From Colwellia sp. (GTDB taxonomy: Bacteria; Pseudomonadota; Gammaproteobacteria; Enterobacterales; Alteromonadaceae), in assembly GCA_013215385.1 (NCBI GenBank), contig JABSOY010000001.1, positions 1-64,000 on the forward strand: a DNA stretch of 64,000 nucleotides. Direction: 5' to 3'. The notes beneath the pieces were generated by a model. It made no database searches. It had not been told where the DNA came from and worked only from the letters and a program-made list of their open reading frames with translations. The translations under genes and the position numbers were made by a program. Shown in pieces: positions 9,638-18,700 of this stretch. Numbering within the stretch: position 1 is the first letter of the stretch; each line of letters begins with the position of its first letter.

Positions 9638-9942
9638 CAGTTAAGTATATATTAGCCCTGCTAATATACCCGCTCCACCTCAAGATACAGTTTCAGAGCT
9701 AAGCTAGGAAATCAGATCAAGGCGTACTATGAAGATAATGGTTATTCCCTTATCAAGTAGTGCAACGCAGGACTGTTTTTCTAACTTAGCTCCTTACGGG
9801 CAAGCCGATAAAGGGTCATCTCCGGCGTTAAAGATTTCGATAATAGAATAACTATTCTCTTCAATCAATGCCTTGTAGCTAACCCTTTCTCGACTTGCTG
9901 AAATCTGTATCTTGAGGTGGAACGGGTATATATACTTAACTG
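9638..9942. repeat. hairpin-forming MITE-like repeat with terminal inverted repeats
   Basis: A ~300-base non-coding element. The arm at 9665-9693 (TACCCGCTCCACCTCAAGAT, then ACAG...) is the inverse of the one at about 9902-9931, with a few mismatches. Outside it, 9638-9651 and 9929-9942 are perfect 14-bp inverted copies (CAGTTAAGTATATA). The interior is also imperfectly self-complementary, so the whole can fold into a long hairpin. It also carries a small perfect hairpin TATATTAG-CCCTG-CTAATATA at 9647-9667. No open frame is inside. A 41-base fragment recurs at 3448-3488, showing that this is a dispersed family. It also fills the gap behind the helicase gene, where it may act as terminator. 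Confidence 0.82.
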
Positions 9943-10009
9943 GCTATGTTTAGCCTAAGCAATCGGTTATATTTAAATTAATACCTTCCCTTAATAAATT
10001 AATAAGACT

Positions 10010-10561
10010 GTGCATACTTTATTAGATATTTTACGAGCTATTTTATTTGTCGGTATACCCGTTGGTGTATTTAGTTTTTTAATGATCTACTTTTCTTATC
10101 AGAAAGGTTATTTATCGACTGATGTTGAACTTAAAGATGCTTTTAAGAAAAAGAACAACAACACACAGTCATCACTCTCTCGAAAACACAAAAAAGATTT
10201 ATTATTCTTGCACTCTAAATGGGTGACCTTTGGCGGTGGTTTTTATGGCTTAATTGCCTTGTTAACGTTTATTATTATTGAATTAACGCAGGTGGTTAAT
10301 TTTTTATTTAGCATTACCGGTTGGCAGGATATTATTGCGTTATTTAGTTTAGATACTTTGATTGCTATGATCATTGATTCTATTACTAACATGATAAAAG
10401 CAGCTATTTGGTTCAGTTATTGGCCTGATAAATTTAATACTGAAAATTTCGTTGTGTGGATCTTGATTGCTTATATAAGTTATCGTTTTGCTGCAAAATA
10501 TGCGATGCGTTATACCCTTTATCAACGAGAGCAAGTAAATGACGAAACTATTGAACAGTAA
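10010..10561 (+). CDS. uncharacterised inner-membrane protein
   Basis: 183 residues; I do not recognise the family. It has an N-terminal membrane helix (LRAILFVGIPVGVFSFLMIYF), a basic cytoplasmic stretch (FKKKNNN...SRKHKKD, about residues 45-63), then two or three more hydrophobic segments (FYGLIALLTFIIIEL; a central stretch near 105-130; VVWILIAYISYRF). The start is GTG at 10010; no better ATG exists near it. The gene lies just behind the hairpin repeat and converges on the gluzincin-like gene. Confidence 0.6.
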   Translation: MHTLLDILRAILFVGIPVGVFSFLMIYFSYQKGYLSTDVELKDAFKKKNNNTQSSLSRKHKKDLLFLHSKWVTFGGGFYGLIALLTFIIIELTQVVNFLFSITGWQDIIALFSLDTLIAMIIDSITNMIKAAIWFSYWPDKFNTENFVVWILIAYISYRFAAKYAMRYTLYQREQVNDETIEQ

Positions 10562-10596
10562 CGGTTAAATAAATAGTTTGGTTATCAAGCTATTCG

Positions 10597-11550
10597 TTAT
10601 TCTAATTTACCTTGAAAAATAGCATGTCTTACATGGCTGTTTTCAGCATCATTTTTTAATACTACCTCTGGGGTAAATGGAGTTACCCCTAAAGAACGTA
10701 ATTCCTTCATATATTCAGGTAAGGTGTAACTTTCTGAAAACTCGGTAAATAATGAAGTAAAAACAATGCTGTTAGTTAACTTGTCGAGTTGTTTGGTGAT
10801 TTCTTCTGCCGTCAAATAGCGGTCAAAACAACATTTTCGTAATTGGTATAATGCTCTATCTAGTGAGTAGCCTGACTTTAGCCTTCTTAAGGTTATATCA
10901 GCTTTAAGCCAATATAGCGCGCCACTCCAATAAACACGCATGTAATTATGGTTTTGATCAATATTATCACTCACATAACTTAACTTTTGATGACTATAAT
11001 TAGTCTCTTTTCTACCGCGCTCAAATCCTTCATAAAGTTTTTGCCACATCTTCTTTTCGTTAAACATACCCGCGCGGGCTTGAATAATATTTTGGTAATA
11101 ACTGGCTAGTCCTTCTGAAAACCAACGCGCATCACCAGCATCATAAGGAATGAGTAAGTGGCTAAATTCATGATATATCGTCCAATCAGCTTTTAATTCA
11201 TTAAGGGTACTTGTCGGGTTAATAACAAGTGTCACCTCTGGTGGAGTATTACGGCTAACTTCTCCCCAAGGAACAACACCAGAGTTTCGTCTACTCAATT
11301 TTATTTTGGTAATGAAATGGTTAATAGGGAGCTCACCATAAACTAACTTTAACGCGTCACTACTATGACTAATCCACTGACGTATAATTTGTTTTTTTTC
11401 TGAAGACATTATTGAATGAAACTGCACATCTATACTTTGACTATCATGCGGTGAACCAGCATTACTTTTTGCAGAGCAAGGACTGATAAAGACTATAAAT
11501 AATAAAGTAAAACTAAAAACTCGATAGTTGATGGCGTATTGAGTAACCAT
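10597..11550 (-). CDS. exported gluzincin-like metallopeptidase
   Basis: 317 residues from the ATG at 11550, chosen because AGGGGTG precedes it and a signal peptide follows directly (YRVFSFTLLFIVFISPCSA). A longer frame to 11601 adds 17 unlikely residues. The zinc site HEFSH is followed by WFSEGLASYY, the HExxH plus downstream Glu arrangement of M1/M61-type gluzincins. At 317 residues it is far shorter than an M1 aminopeptidase, so it carries little more than the catalytic domain. A periplasmic or lipid-anchored peptidase is likely (a Cys lies near the cleavage site, SPCSA, but the lipobox is poor). Confidence 0.75.
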   Translation of the reverse strand: MVTQYAINYRVFSFTLLFIVFISPCSAKSNAGSPHDSQSIDVQFHSIMSSEKKQIIRQWISHSSDALKLVYGELPINHFITKIKLSRRNSGVVPWGEVSRNTPPEVTLVINPTSTLNELKADWTIYHEFSHLLIPYDAGDARWFSEGLASYYQNIIQARAGMFNEKKMWQKLYEGFERGRKETNYSHQKLSYVSDNIDQNHNYMRVYWSGALYWLKADITLRRLKSGYSLDRALYQLRKCCFDRYLTAEEITKQLDKLTNSIVFTSLFTEFSESYTLPEYMKELRSLGVTPFTPEVVLKNDAENSHVRHAIFQGKLE

Positions 11551-11777
11551 AATCACCCCTAAATATATTTTTATAAGAAGCATTCGTTGTAGGTTCAACA
11601 TTTTAAAAATGACCTAGGATTGTGCTTTTTCTTTGAATACTCTGTAACAATAGATTACAAAAGCAAATAACTTAATTTGCTGAGAATAGCGATAAGTTGG
11701 TTTGTGTTTATTACTTATTTTAACTTTAGAACAATTAGCTCGTGGAGAAAATCTAAAAAAAGTTATTAACTGCTTCT

Positions 11778-12167
11778 TTAGGGGCGACTGTCACTCATTA
11801 ACTCGTCGAGCTTTAATTGTGCTTTTTTGGGGTGAGTCAAATCTATAACTTCAATCATTTCACATTCATCTCTTACCATTTCAGCAATATTACTTGGGTA
11901 AAGACGACAATCTTCTGGGCGATCTAGATAAATAGCACAAGTATATTTAACTTGCTCTGTTGGTGCTTGGTTTGGCATTTTCTCTAAAAAGGGGCATTGT
12001 GTTAATTGTTCGCCTGTTTCTGGGCTAAACCAAATTTTATCTTTGATAACATACTGATGAATATGCGGTCGAAAAATTTCCCACATTTCAATGTCATCAG
12101 TTGAGGCTTCAATGCCTCCGTCACCGTATTTAATGCAGCATTTACCGCATTGATTACAATCTTTCAA
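11778..12167 (-). CDS. YkgJ-family cysteine-cluster protein
   Basis: 129 residues opening with CNQCGKCC, the CxxCxxCC signature of the YkgJ/UPF0153 family of putative zinc- or iron-binding proteins. Further cysteines (CPFL, CAIYLDRPEDCRLYP) complete the family pattern. The reaction is unknown. The gene is monocistronic and divergent from the SDR gene. Confidence 0.85.
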   Translation of the reverse strand: MKDCNQCGKCCIKYGDGGIEASTDDIEMWEIFRPHIHQYVIKDKIWFSPETGEQLTQCPFLEKMPNQAPTEQVKYTCAIYLDRPEDCRLYPSNIAEMVRDECEMIEVIDLTHPKKAQLKLDELMSDSRP

Positions 12168-12326
12168 AGAATGAATTACTCGTTTGAATGTTTAATAAAA
12201 ATTATACCATGTAACGCGGTTAATTATTGCGAGCTTAAATAATCGATCAGCCCAGCAAGATAGACTTGGCAGGTTGTTCTGCTGATTTGTTTTTTATTGT
12301 GGTACTTCAAGCCGTATAAAACGATA

Positions 12327-12346
12327 TACTGACAAAATAGTCAGTA
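12327..12346. promoter_or_regulatory. perfect 20-bp operator-like palindrome before the SDR gene
   Basis: TACTGACAAAATAGTCAGTA is a perfect inverted repeat (7-bp arms, 6-base spacer) 27 bases before the GTG of the SDR. It overlaps a TATACT hexamer (12325-12330) that could be the -10. The TGAC/GTCA half-sites and spacing are typical of TetR-family repressors. No such repressor gene is in the window. Confidence 0.65.
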
Positions 12347-12373
12347 AAAGAGCAATAAGGTAAAAATAAAAAC

Positions 12374-13198
12374 GTGGAAAAATCTATTTTAATAACAGGT
12401 TGCTCGAGTGGTATTGGTTTGGACGCTGCCTTGACGTTACAGTTAAGAGGTTATCAAGTTTTGGCAACTGCACGTAAACAAGTGGATGTCATAATGCTTC
12501 AAGAAAAAGGTTTACTTGCCTGTCAGCTTGACTTAAATGAGGCCGAGAGTATCAAAACAGCGCTTGCCTTTGTACTCAATGCAACTGGCGGGACATTAGA
12601 CTTTCTCTTTAATAATGGCGCCTATGGGCAACCGGGCGCGTTAGAAGATTTATCAACTCAAGCATTAAAGGCTCAATTTGAAACCAACGTCTTTGGTTGG
12701 CATGAATTAACCAAACAAATTATACCTATTATGCGCAAGCAAGGGCATGGCCGAATTATTCAATGTAGTTCAGTGTTAGGCTTTGTATCTATGGCCTATC
12801 GTGGTGCTTATAATGCTTCTAAGTATGCGCTTGAAGGGTTAACTGACACACTAAGATTAGAATTAAAATCAGCCAATATAGCGGTAGTTTTGTTGCAACC
12901 TGGACCTATTAATACCCAGTTTCGTGCTAATGCGTTAAGCGCTTTTCAAGAGTATATTGATTGTGAAAACAGTGTGCATAAGATTGAATACCAACAGCAA
13001 GTAGCGAGGTTAGCCAGTAAAACCTCGAATGCTAAGTTTACCCTAGAGCCAAAAGATGTCACGAAAGCATTAATCCACGCATTAGAAAGTAAACGGCCCA
13101 AAATTAGATATAGAATTACGGTGCCAACTAAACTCTTTGCCATTTTCAAACGGTTACTACCAACACGTTGGTTAGATAGCTTGTTAGCTAAAGGTTAA
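12374..13198 (+). CDS. short-chain dehydrogenase/reductase
   Basis: 274 residues with the classical SDR layout: TGCSSGIG nucleotide-binding loop at the N-terminus, NNGAYG (structural NNAG position, at about 82), catalytic Ser in QCSSVLGF, and YNASK with catalytic Tyr and Lys. It therefore oxidises or reduces a carbonyl/alcohol with NAD(P). The C-terminal ~70 residues are longer than in minimal SDRs, as in the retinol/steroid dehydrogenase-like group. The start is GTG at 12374. The substrate is unknown; an upstream perfect palindrome suggests control by a TetR-type repressor. Confidence 0.9.
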   Translation: MEKSILITGCSSGIGLDAALTLQLRGYQVLATARKQVDVIMLQEKGLLACQLDLNEAESIKTALAFVLNATGGTLDFLFNNGAYGQPGALEDLSTQALKAQFETNVFGWHELTKQIIPIMRKQGHGRIIQCSSVLGFVSMAYRGAYNASKYALEGLTDTLRLELKSANIAVVLLQPGPINTQFRANALSAFQEYIDCENSVHKIEYQQQVARLASKTSNAKFTLEPKDVTKALIHALESKRPKIRYRITVPTKLFAIFKRLLPTRWLDSLLAKG

Positions 13199-13265
13199 TT
13201 GACCTAAAATACGATAATAATTAAATTCAAATAAAAATACACTCATCTTCTAAAAGGTAACCCTG

Positions 13266-13796
13266 ATGAAAAATACGTCAACGATAATTTGTACACTGCT
13301 ATCAATATTTACTAGCTTTAGTTTGTTTGCAACCGATTTAAAAGTCGGCGATCAAGCGCCAAATTTTAAGTTACAGGCCACTACGGGAGATTATTATCAA
13401 CTCAGTGATTATAAGGGCAAACAAGCAATCGTTTTAGCTTGGTACCCTATGGCTAATACCCGTGGCTGTACTATTGAATGTAAATCACTGGTAGAGAAGG
13501 GACATTTAATTAGAGAGTACAACGCGAGCTATTTTATGGCCAGTGTTGACCCGTTAGATGACAACAGAGACTTTGCTAAAAAAACAGGGGCCGATTTCCC
13601 TATGCTTAGTGACCCAACTAAAGATACCGCTAAAGCCTATGACGTTTTAAATTTTGTACGAGTTGCCAGCAGAGTGACTTTTTATATTTCCAAAGAAGGA
13701 AAGATATTAAAAATAGATGAGGATATAAATCCTAAAACAGCTGCGGAAGATATTGCTAAAAATTTGCAATTATTAAAAGTAGCTCTATCTAAATAA
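13266..13796 (+). CDS. exported thiol peroxidase of the AhpC/BCP type
   Basis: 176 residues. A signal peptide (IICTLLSIFTSFSLFA) precedes VGDQAPNFKL, the usual start of a peroxiredoxin domain. The active-site segment WYPMANTRGCTIEC holds the peroxidatic Cys and a second Cys five residues later, the resolving pattern of BCP/PrxQ. The family reduces peroxides with electrons from thioredoxin-like donors. Export to the periplasm is unusual for BCP but known among marine bacteria. It converges on the bacterioferritin genes across a shared terminator. Confidence 0.85.
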   Translation: MKNTSTIICTLLSIFTSFSLFATDLKVGDQAPNFKLQATTGDYYQLSDYKGKQAIVLAWYPMANTRGCTIECKSLVEKGHLIREYNASYFMASVDPLDDNRDFAKKTGADFPMLSDPTKDTAKAYDVLNFVRVASRVTFYISKEGKILKIDEDINPKTAAEDIAKNLQLLKVALSK

Positions 13797-13809
13797 AATT
13801 ATAAAATAC

Positions 13810-13834
13810 AAAAGCCGGAAGTATTCCGGCTTTT
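13810..13834. terminator. bidirectional rho-independent terminator
   Basis: AAAAGCCGGAA-GTA-TTCCGGCTTTT, an 11-bp stem with A- and T-runs on each side, lies between the convergent peroxiredoxin and bacterioferritin genes and can serve both. Confidence 0.88.
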
Positions 13835-13862
13835 AAAAATAATTATATTGCGTAAGGTTCAA

Positions 13863-14330
13863 TTACATCTGTGATTGAATATAGTTTTGCAGGCCTATTT
13901 TATCGATTAAACCTAAATGCTGTTCAAGCCAATAAATATGATCCATCTCAGTATCATCAAGTAGGTCTTCAAGAATCGTTCGGCTAATGTAATCTTGCTC
14001 TTGCTCACAAATAGCGATGATTTTACGTAGGCTCTCAGCAACTATACGTTCTGCGTCTAAATCGTTCGCCAGCATTTCTTTAACGTTAGTACCTATATTT
14101 ACTTTTTCTCTAGATACTGTATCTGCGTGACCTTCTAAAAATAGAATCCGTTCAGCTAGGCGTTTCGCATGACCAAGCTCTTCTTCATATTCATGCGACA
14201 GTTTCTCATGGAGTTTATTTATGCCCCAGTCTTCGTAAATTTTTGAGTGAGCTAAGTATTGATCCATTGATGTTAATTCAAGGGTTAATTGCTTATTTAG
14301 TTGGTCGATAACTAACTGTTTACCTTGCAT
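13863..14330 (-). CDS. bfr: bacterioferritin, ferroxidase-type subunit
   Basis: 155 residues of the ferritin-like four-helix bundle. Ferroxidase ligands are all present: E18, E51, H54, E94, then E128 and H131 (one residue later than in E. coli Bfr). The haem-ligand Met at position 52 is replaced by Leu, so this subunit should oxidise iron but not bind the bridging haem. Its start lies one base beyond the stop of the upstream bfr gene, so the two are translated from one message. Iron storage in the cytosol. This matches the catalytic subunit of two-gene Bfr systems such as those in Pseudomonas and Neisseria. Confidence 0.93.
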   Translation of the reverse strand: MQGKQLVIDQLNKQLTLELTSMDQYLAHSKIYEDWGINKLHEKLSHEYEEELGHAKRLAERILFLEGHADTVSREKVNIGTNVKEMLANDLDAERIVAESLRKIIAICEQEQDYISRTILEDLLDDTEMDHIYWLEQHLGLIDKIGLQNYIQSQM

Positions 14331-14331
14331 G

Positions 14332-14805
14332 TTAATCTTCCTCCATCATAGATTGTAGATAGTTTTCAATGCCAATATTTGTGATAAGTAGTTGTTGTGC
14401 TTCTATCCAATCAACATGATCCTCTTCTGCATTTAGTCTATTTTCAAGTAATTCTCTGCTGATGTAATCTTTTTCAGACTCACAAAGTGCAATAGCCTTA
14501 CGTAAATCAGCTATATGGTCGCTTTCAAAGTCTAGATCACATTGCAACATTTCAGCAGCATGTTCGCCTATTCTAAGTTTTGCAAGTTGCTGTAAATTAG
14601 GTAGGCCTTCGAGGAAAAGAATTCTCTCGATAATGTCATCAGCTTGCTTCATGTCTTTTATTGATTTTTTATAGGACTTTTTATCTAGTCCTGCTAATCC
14701 CCAATTTTTAAACATTCGCGCATGCAAAAAATATTGATTTATTGAACTAAGCTCTTGAGTGAGTATTTGATTTAACGCGGTTAAAATATTTATTTTACCT
14801 TTCAT
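14332..14805 (-). CDS. bfr: bacterioferritin, haem-binding-type subunit
   Basis: 157 residues, first gene of the bfr pair. It keeps Met52, the axial ligand of the intersubunit haem, but the ferroxidase site is broken: position 51 is Asp and position 54 is Gln (DMKQ instead of EMKH), while E18, E94, E127 and H130 remain. In heteromeric bacterioferritins such a subunit supplies haem for electron transfer from Bfd during iron release, while the partner oxidises iron. A Fur-box-like site lies 117 bases upstream. A second, shorter possibility is that it forms a separate homopolymer. Confidence 0.92.
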   Translation of the reverse strand: MKGKINILTALNQILTQELSSINQYFLHARMFKNWGLAGLDKKSYKKSIKDMKQADDIIERILFLEGLPNLQQLAKLRIGEHAAEMLQCDLDFESDHIADLRKAIALCESEKDYISRELLENRLNAEEDHVDWIEAQQLLITNIGIENYLQSMMEED

Positions 14806-14921
14806 AATGCCTCCATATTTAAATAAACATCACTTAAATATAGGTTGGTTTAGATAAAGGAGGAAAGAATAAATACTTCTATAAATATACTTAATAGATT
14901 GATATTAAATAAGTAAATGTG

Positions 14922-14940
14922 AATGATAATTACTATCATT
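14922..14940. promoter_or_regulatory. Fur box upstream of the bacterioferritin pair
   Basis: AATGATAATTACTATCATT is a near-perfect 9-1-9 palindrome (one mismatched pair) and matches the Fur consensus well. It lies between the bfd stop and the bfr start, 117 bases before the latter. Confidence 0.75.
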
Positions 14941-14984
14941 CTTGTTGGCTTGGTCGAATTAGAGTAAGTAGGGGGGTAGTAAAC

Positions 14985-15179
14985 TTAAGCCACTGCGGGT
15001 TGTGCTTCGGCAATTTTTATTAATTTAGTATTTAATAATTTTTTTGCACATGAACAGCATTGTCCACATTGGTTACCGACGTTAAGCTCTTCAGATATCA
15101 TGCGCATAGTCGTCGCCCCATCATCGATGGCAGCTTCAATTTGACTATCGGTAACGCCATGACAAATACATACGTACAT
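14985..15179 (-). CDS. bfd: bacterioferritin-associated ferredoxin Bfd
   Basis: 64 residues from the ATG at 15179. This start gives the canonical MYVCICHGVTD; the longer frame to 15212 adds 11 residues absent from the family. Cys4, Cys6, Cys38 and Cys41 ligate the [2Fe-2S] cluster, with two more cysteines at 42 and 44. Bfd docks on the haem of bacterioferritin and delivers electrons that reduce and release stored iron. It lies upstream of and in the same direction as the bfr pair, with its own Fur box. Confidence 0.93.
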   Translation of the reverse strand: MYVCICHGVTDSQIEAAIDDGATTMRMISEELNVGNQCGQCCSCAKKLLNTKLIKIAEAQPAVA

Positions 15180-15221
15180 AGGGTAAAGCTCAGTGAGAAA
15201 TAATAGCGCCAATGGTAATCT

Positions 15222-15242
15222 AAATGATAATGATTATCAATG
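15222..15242. promoter_or_regulatory. Fur box upstream of bfd
   Basis: The core TGATAATGATTATCA (15225-15239) is a perfect 7-1-7 inverted repeat and an excellent Fur match, 43 bases before the bfd start. Repression under iron-replete conditions is expected, as for bfd in other gammaproteobacteria. Confidence 0.88.
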
Positions 15243-15275
15243 GCTTTTTATTCACTTGAATTTTACTGTATTATA

Positions 15276-15779
15276 TTATTCAGCGTTGAGTAATTTTTCA
15301 ATGTCTGCTTTTATGCTTTCAGGTTTAGTTGATGGCGCATATCGTTTAACCACTTGACCTTGTTTATTTACTAAGAATTTTGTGAAGTTCCACTTAATAC
15401 TTTTAGTGCCTAAAATTCCTCGCGCTTGAGATTTTAAGAAGGTAAAAAGTGGGTGAGTGTGGTCACCATTAACGTCAATTTTATCAAATAAAGGGAATTT
15501 TATGTTAAATGTTAAGTCGCAAAACTGCTGGATTTCTTCGTTATTGCCTTTTTCTTGCTGCTTAAATTGATTGCAGGGAAAAGCTAACACCTCTAATCCT
15601 TGTGCTTGATGTTCAGCGTAAAGTGACTGCAAGCCTTCGTATTGTGGTGTGAATCCACAAGCACTTGCTGTATTTACGATAAGCATAACTTTGCCTTGAT
15701 AATCTTTTAGCTCAATATTTTCATTTTTGTTATTTAACGCGCTAAAGGGATAAACTGTTTCGGCAACTTTATTCTTCAT
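15276..15779 (-). CDS. glutathione peroxidase family protein
   Basis: 167 residues from the ATG at 15779, which has GAGGAAAG in front; a longer frame to 15824 is less likely. The active-site tetrad is visible: Cys in NTASACGFTPQYEGL (in place of selenocysteine), Gln in FPCNQF, Trp and Asn in KWNFTKFLV. It reduces hydroperoxides, in bacteria mostly with thioredoxin. Its start codon overlaps the end of the giant protease gene by 11 bases, so translation may be coupled. Confidence 0.93.
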   Translation of the reverse strand: MKNKVAETVYPFSALNNKNENIELKDYQGKVMLIVNTASACGFTPQYEGLQSLYAEHQAQGLEVLAFPCNQFKQQEKGNNEEIQQFCDLTFNIKFPLFDKIDVNGDHTHPLFTFLKSQARGILGTKSIKWNFTKFLVNKQGQVVKRYAPSTKPESIKADIEKLLNAE

Positions 15780-18700
15780 ATTTCTTTCCTCGTTTAATTT
15801 TTTCTCTATAACAAATGACGCCAAACAGAGTTAACCATAGATAGAGACTCATATTGATTACACCACCACTACTGCCTTTATCTGCAGAGATTGCAACTAC
15901 TGGAGCAGCAGGGCGTGGTTTGACCGTGATTTGTCTGGAAGAAAAAGTCGAAATATAACTATCGTTGACTTCTAGTTCGATGACAATTACCTGATCAGTA
16001 GTAACCTGTGGAGCTTTAAGCGTAATTAACATATCGTTTGGTGCGTTAATATCAATCGCAGGACCACTTACTTGCCGCCAAGTAAAAGTGAGCGTGTCGT
16101 TATCGAGATCTACAGTCTCTGATGCGTCAATGGTAAATTCCTTATCTTCCTCAATACTGTCAGGCAATGAAATTGATATTGTTGGTGCTTGGTTCTTGGT
16201 TGAAGCGAGTACACCTGGGTCTTCAACAGAGCCATTTTTTAATTCATCAGCGTCATTGGGACCACCATCTTCAATGGTCAATTCAATGCACTGATGATGT
16301 TCCAACAAACCATTTTGATAACTATTTGATAGTGGCACAGGGCAGTTACCGTTACTGTCTAACATCGCAGACTTCAAGCTGTTTAACTCGTTTTCAATAA
16401 AAGTGAACCAACCCGTTTTAAGAGAATATTTTCTAAAGCTTGCTTGTGCAGGGATTAAGCTATTTTCATCTAACGGAATGACAACGGTTGCAGAACCCGT
16501 AGCATGGCTAATATTAGCAACGGTAAAGTTTATGATTGAATTGACTTCAGCAAAGTGAGGATCAGCGGTGTTATCATCTACTTCAGCGAGCTTTGCCCGT
16601 AATTGCTCTTTAGTTAAGGTCGCATCGGTTGCCGTAATATTTTTGGTGGAGAAAACACTTGAACCTAGCATTAGTTTTTGCCCTAAAGTTGTTTGTAATG
16701 GCGCATTGCTTTCACTAATAGGTAACCTGGTCGTGTTAGTGTCATTATCTAAGTAGTCAGCGATGCCATCACCGTCAGAATCACTGAAACCTTCGTCGAT
16801 ATCATTAATGCCGTCACCATCGGTATCAATATTAAGCAAGGTTGGAAAGTCGTTTATGATAAATAAACTGATTGAAGATTTAACATTGTATAGCTCTGGG
16901 GTATTAAGCTCGGTAGCCGATAGTTCAACCGCATACTCAGTTTTTGTCAGCCCAAGCGGATCAAAGATAAAAGACCTCGATGCCGTGTTGGTATTAATGA
17001 GTTCGTCTGAGGTCCAAATGTGAGAATAACTGTCATTATTGGTGTCTATATATTCAAAATCAATGGTGACATCACCAGCTCTAGGGTTAATAAAACTTAC
17101 CTGCTTGCCTTGTTGACTTGTCTTAACTTCGAGCCTTGGCGGCAGGTTTTCATCAGTAATGGTTAACAGGCTCAAAAAGTTGCTATAAACATTAGCATTT
17201 GTTGCCATAAGTAATTCTACTGTACTTATATTACCTGCTTGCTCGCCACTGGGAATCTCTATAAGTAACTGGGTTGATATTCCTGCTGTGATTTGAACCC
17301 GGTACGTAGCATCTGCCGAATTCTCATGTGTCACCAGGTAGTCAACAGTAACAGGGTACGTTAAAGCTGGAGCATTTAGCGATAATGTCAGTTTATATAC
17401 CTGACCTTGCATAACAGTTGCTTCTGGCATTATTTGTACCATTGGCTCTACCAGGATATTAATGTTACTTGCTATGCTATTACCACTTAAGTCTTCAGCG
17501 AAAATAGGCAGTGTATGCCTACCCACCTGAAGAGAAACCTCCTCTGTGGTCACCGTTATTATTCCATCCACTAAGTCGTGTGCGGTAATATCCCCTAAAT
17601 CTTTAACTAGGGTTAATAATCCTTTACTACCAATAGTAACAATTTCGCTTAAAGTACTGATGTCAGGAGCCGTTGTATCGACCACATGAATGATTTGAAT
17701 CGCTGTACTTTCATTACCTGAAAAGTCGATAGCGTGCCAGGTTATTTCATGACTGCCTAAGGCGAATAAGTTTTCAGTTTGCAAGCTTACTAATGGCGTA
17801 ACCGTATTATTATCGGTGACCTGTGGTAACGGTAGGTTCAACCTTGATAAATTAGCTGTTGCTTCGAAAGTAATTTCACTTAATGTCGAAAATTCAGGAG
17901 CTTGATTTGACCCCTGTGTACTATCTAAAGGAGCATTATCTTCGCTATCAATAACTGAATCGTTATCACTATCCGCTAGTAAATAATCGGTCCCTAATAA
18001 ATACTCTTCTAATAGCGTTAACCCGTCATTATCTTCATCTATCAAGCTATTTTCAGCATTGTTGGCATCAAAATTATGATTAACTTCCCAACCATCGGGT
18101 AAACCATCACTATCCGTATCGGCATTGTTGGGTAAAGTACCGTGAGTAAATTCTTCTAAATTCGTTAAGTTGTCATTATCGTTATCATTGCTGGCATCAG
18201 AGCTGTCATTTTTATTTAAGCCATGTAAATCTTCCCAGTGATCAGGTATTAAATCACCGTCGGAGTCAAAAATAGGTGACTCTAGCGAAATATTGAGCTG
18301 GTAAGTCGCGCCGTCTAATATCTCTTGATCTGAATACCTGGAAACCTTTATTGAGTAAGTGCCTAGCTCGGTAAAGTTGTAACGTAAGAACGAATCTAAG
18401 CCACTGGTGCTACCTGATTGGCCTAATGAAGGATTGTTATCATCGTTTGAATCGAGAAAGGTATCATTGTCATTATATAAGCGAAGATAGCTATCGAAAG
18501 AGCCACCGTGATCAGCCGCGTAATCAATGTCAAAAATCCCGACAGAAGGTACCGCAACTACAGTAAAAGAGAAAAAGTCGTAACTGTTATCACCCGTTCC
18601 TATAATCGTGACATGAGCGATATTTTCAGAAGTATTACTCATTTCATCACCGATATCAGGTGAGTAATGAAGATTGAAATTTCCATCAATATTCTGAGCG

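Noticed and set aside
16088-17023. Several plus-strand frames opposite the giant protease
   Set aside because: Shadow frames of the Asp/Ser-rich coding strand; no ribosome sites or domains.
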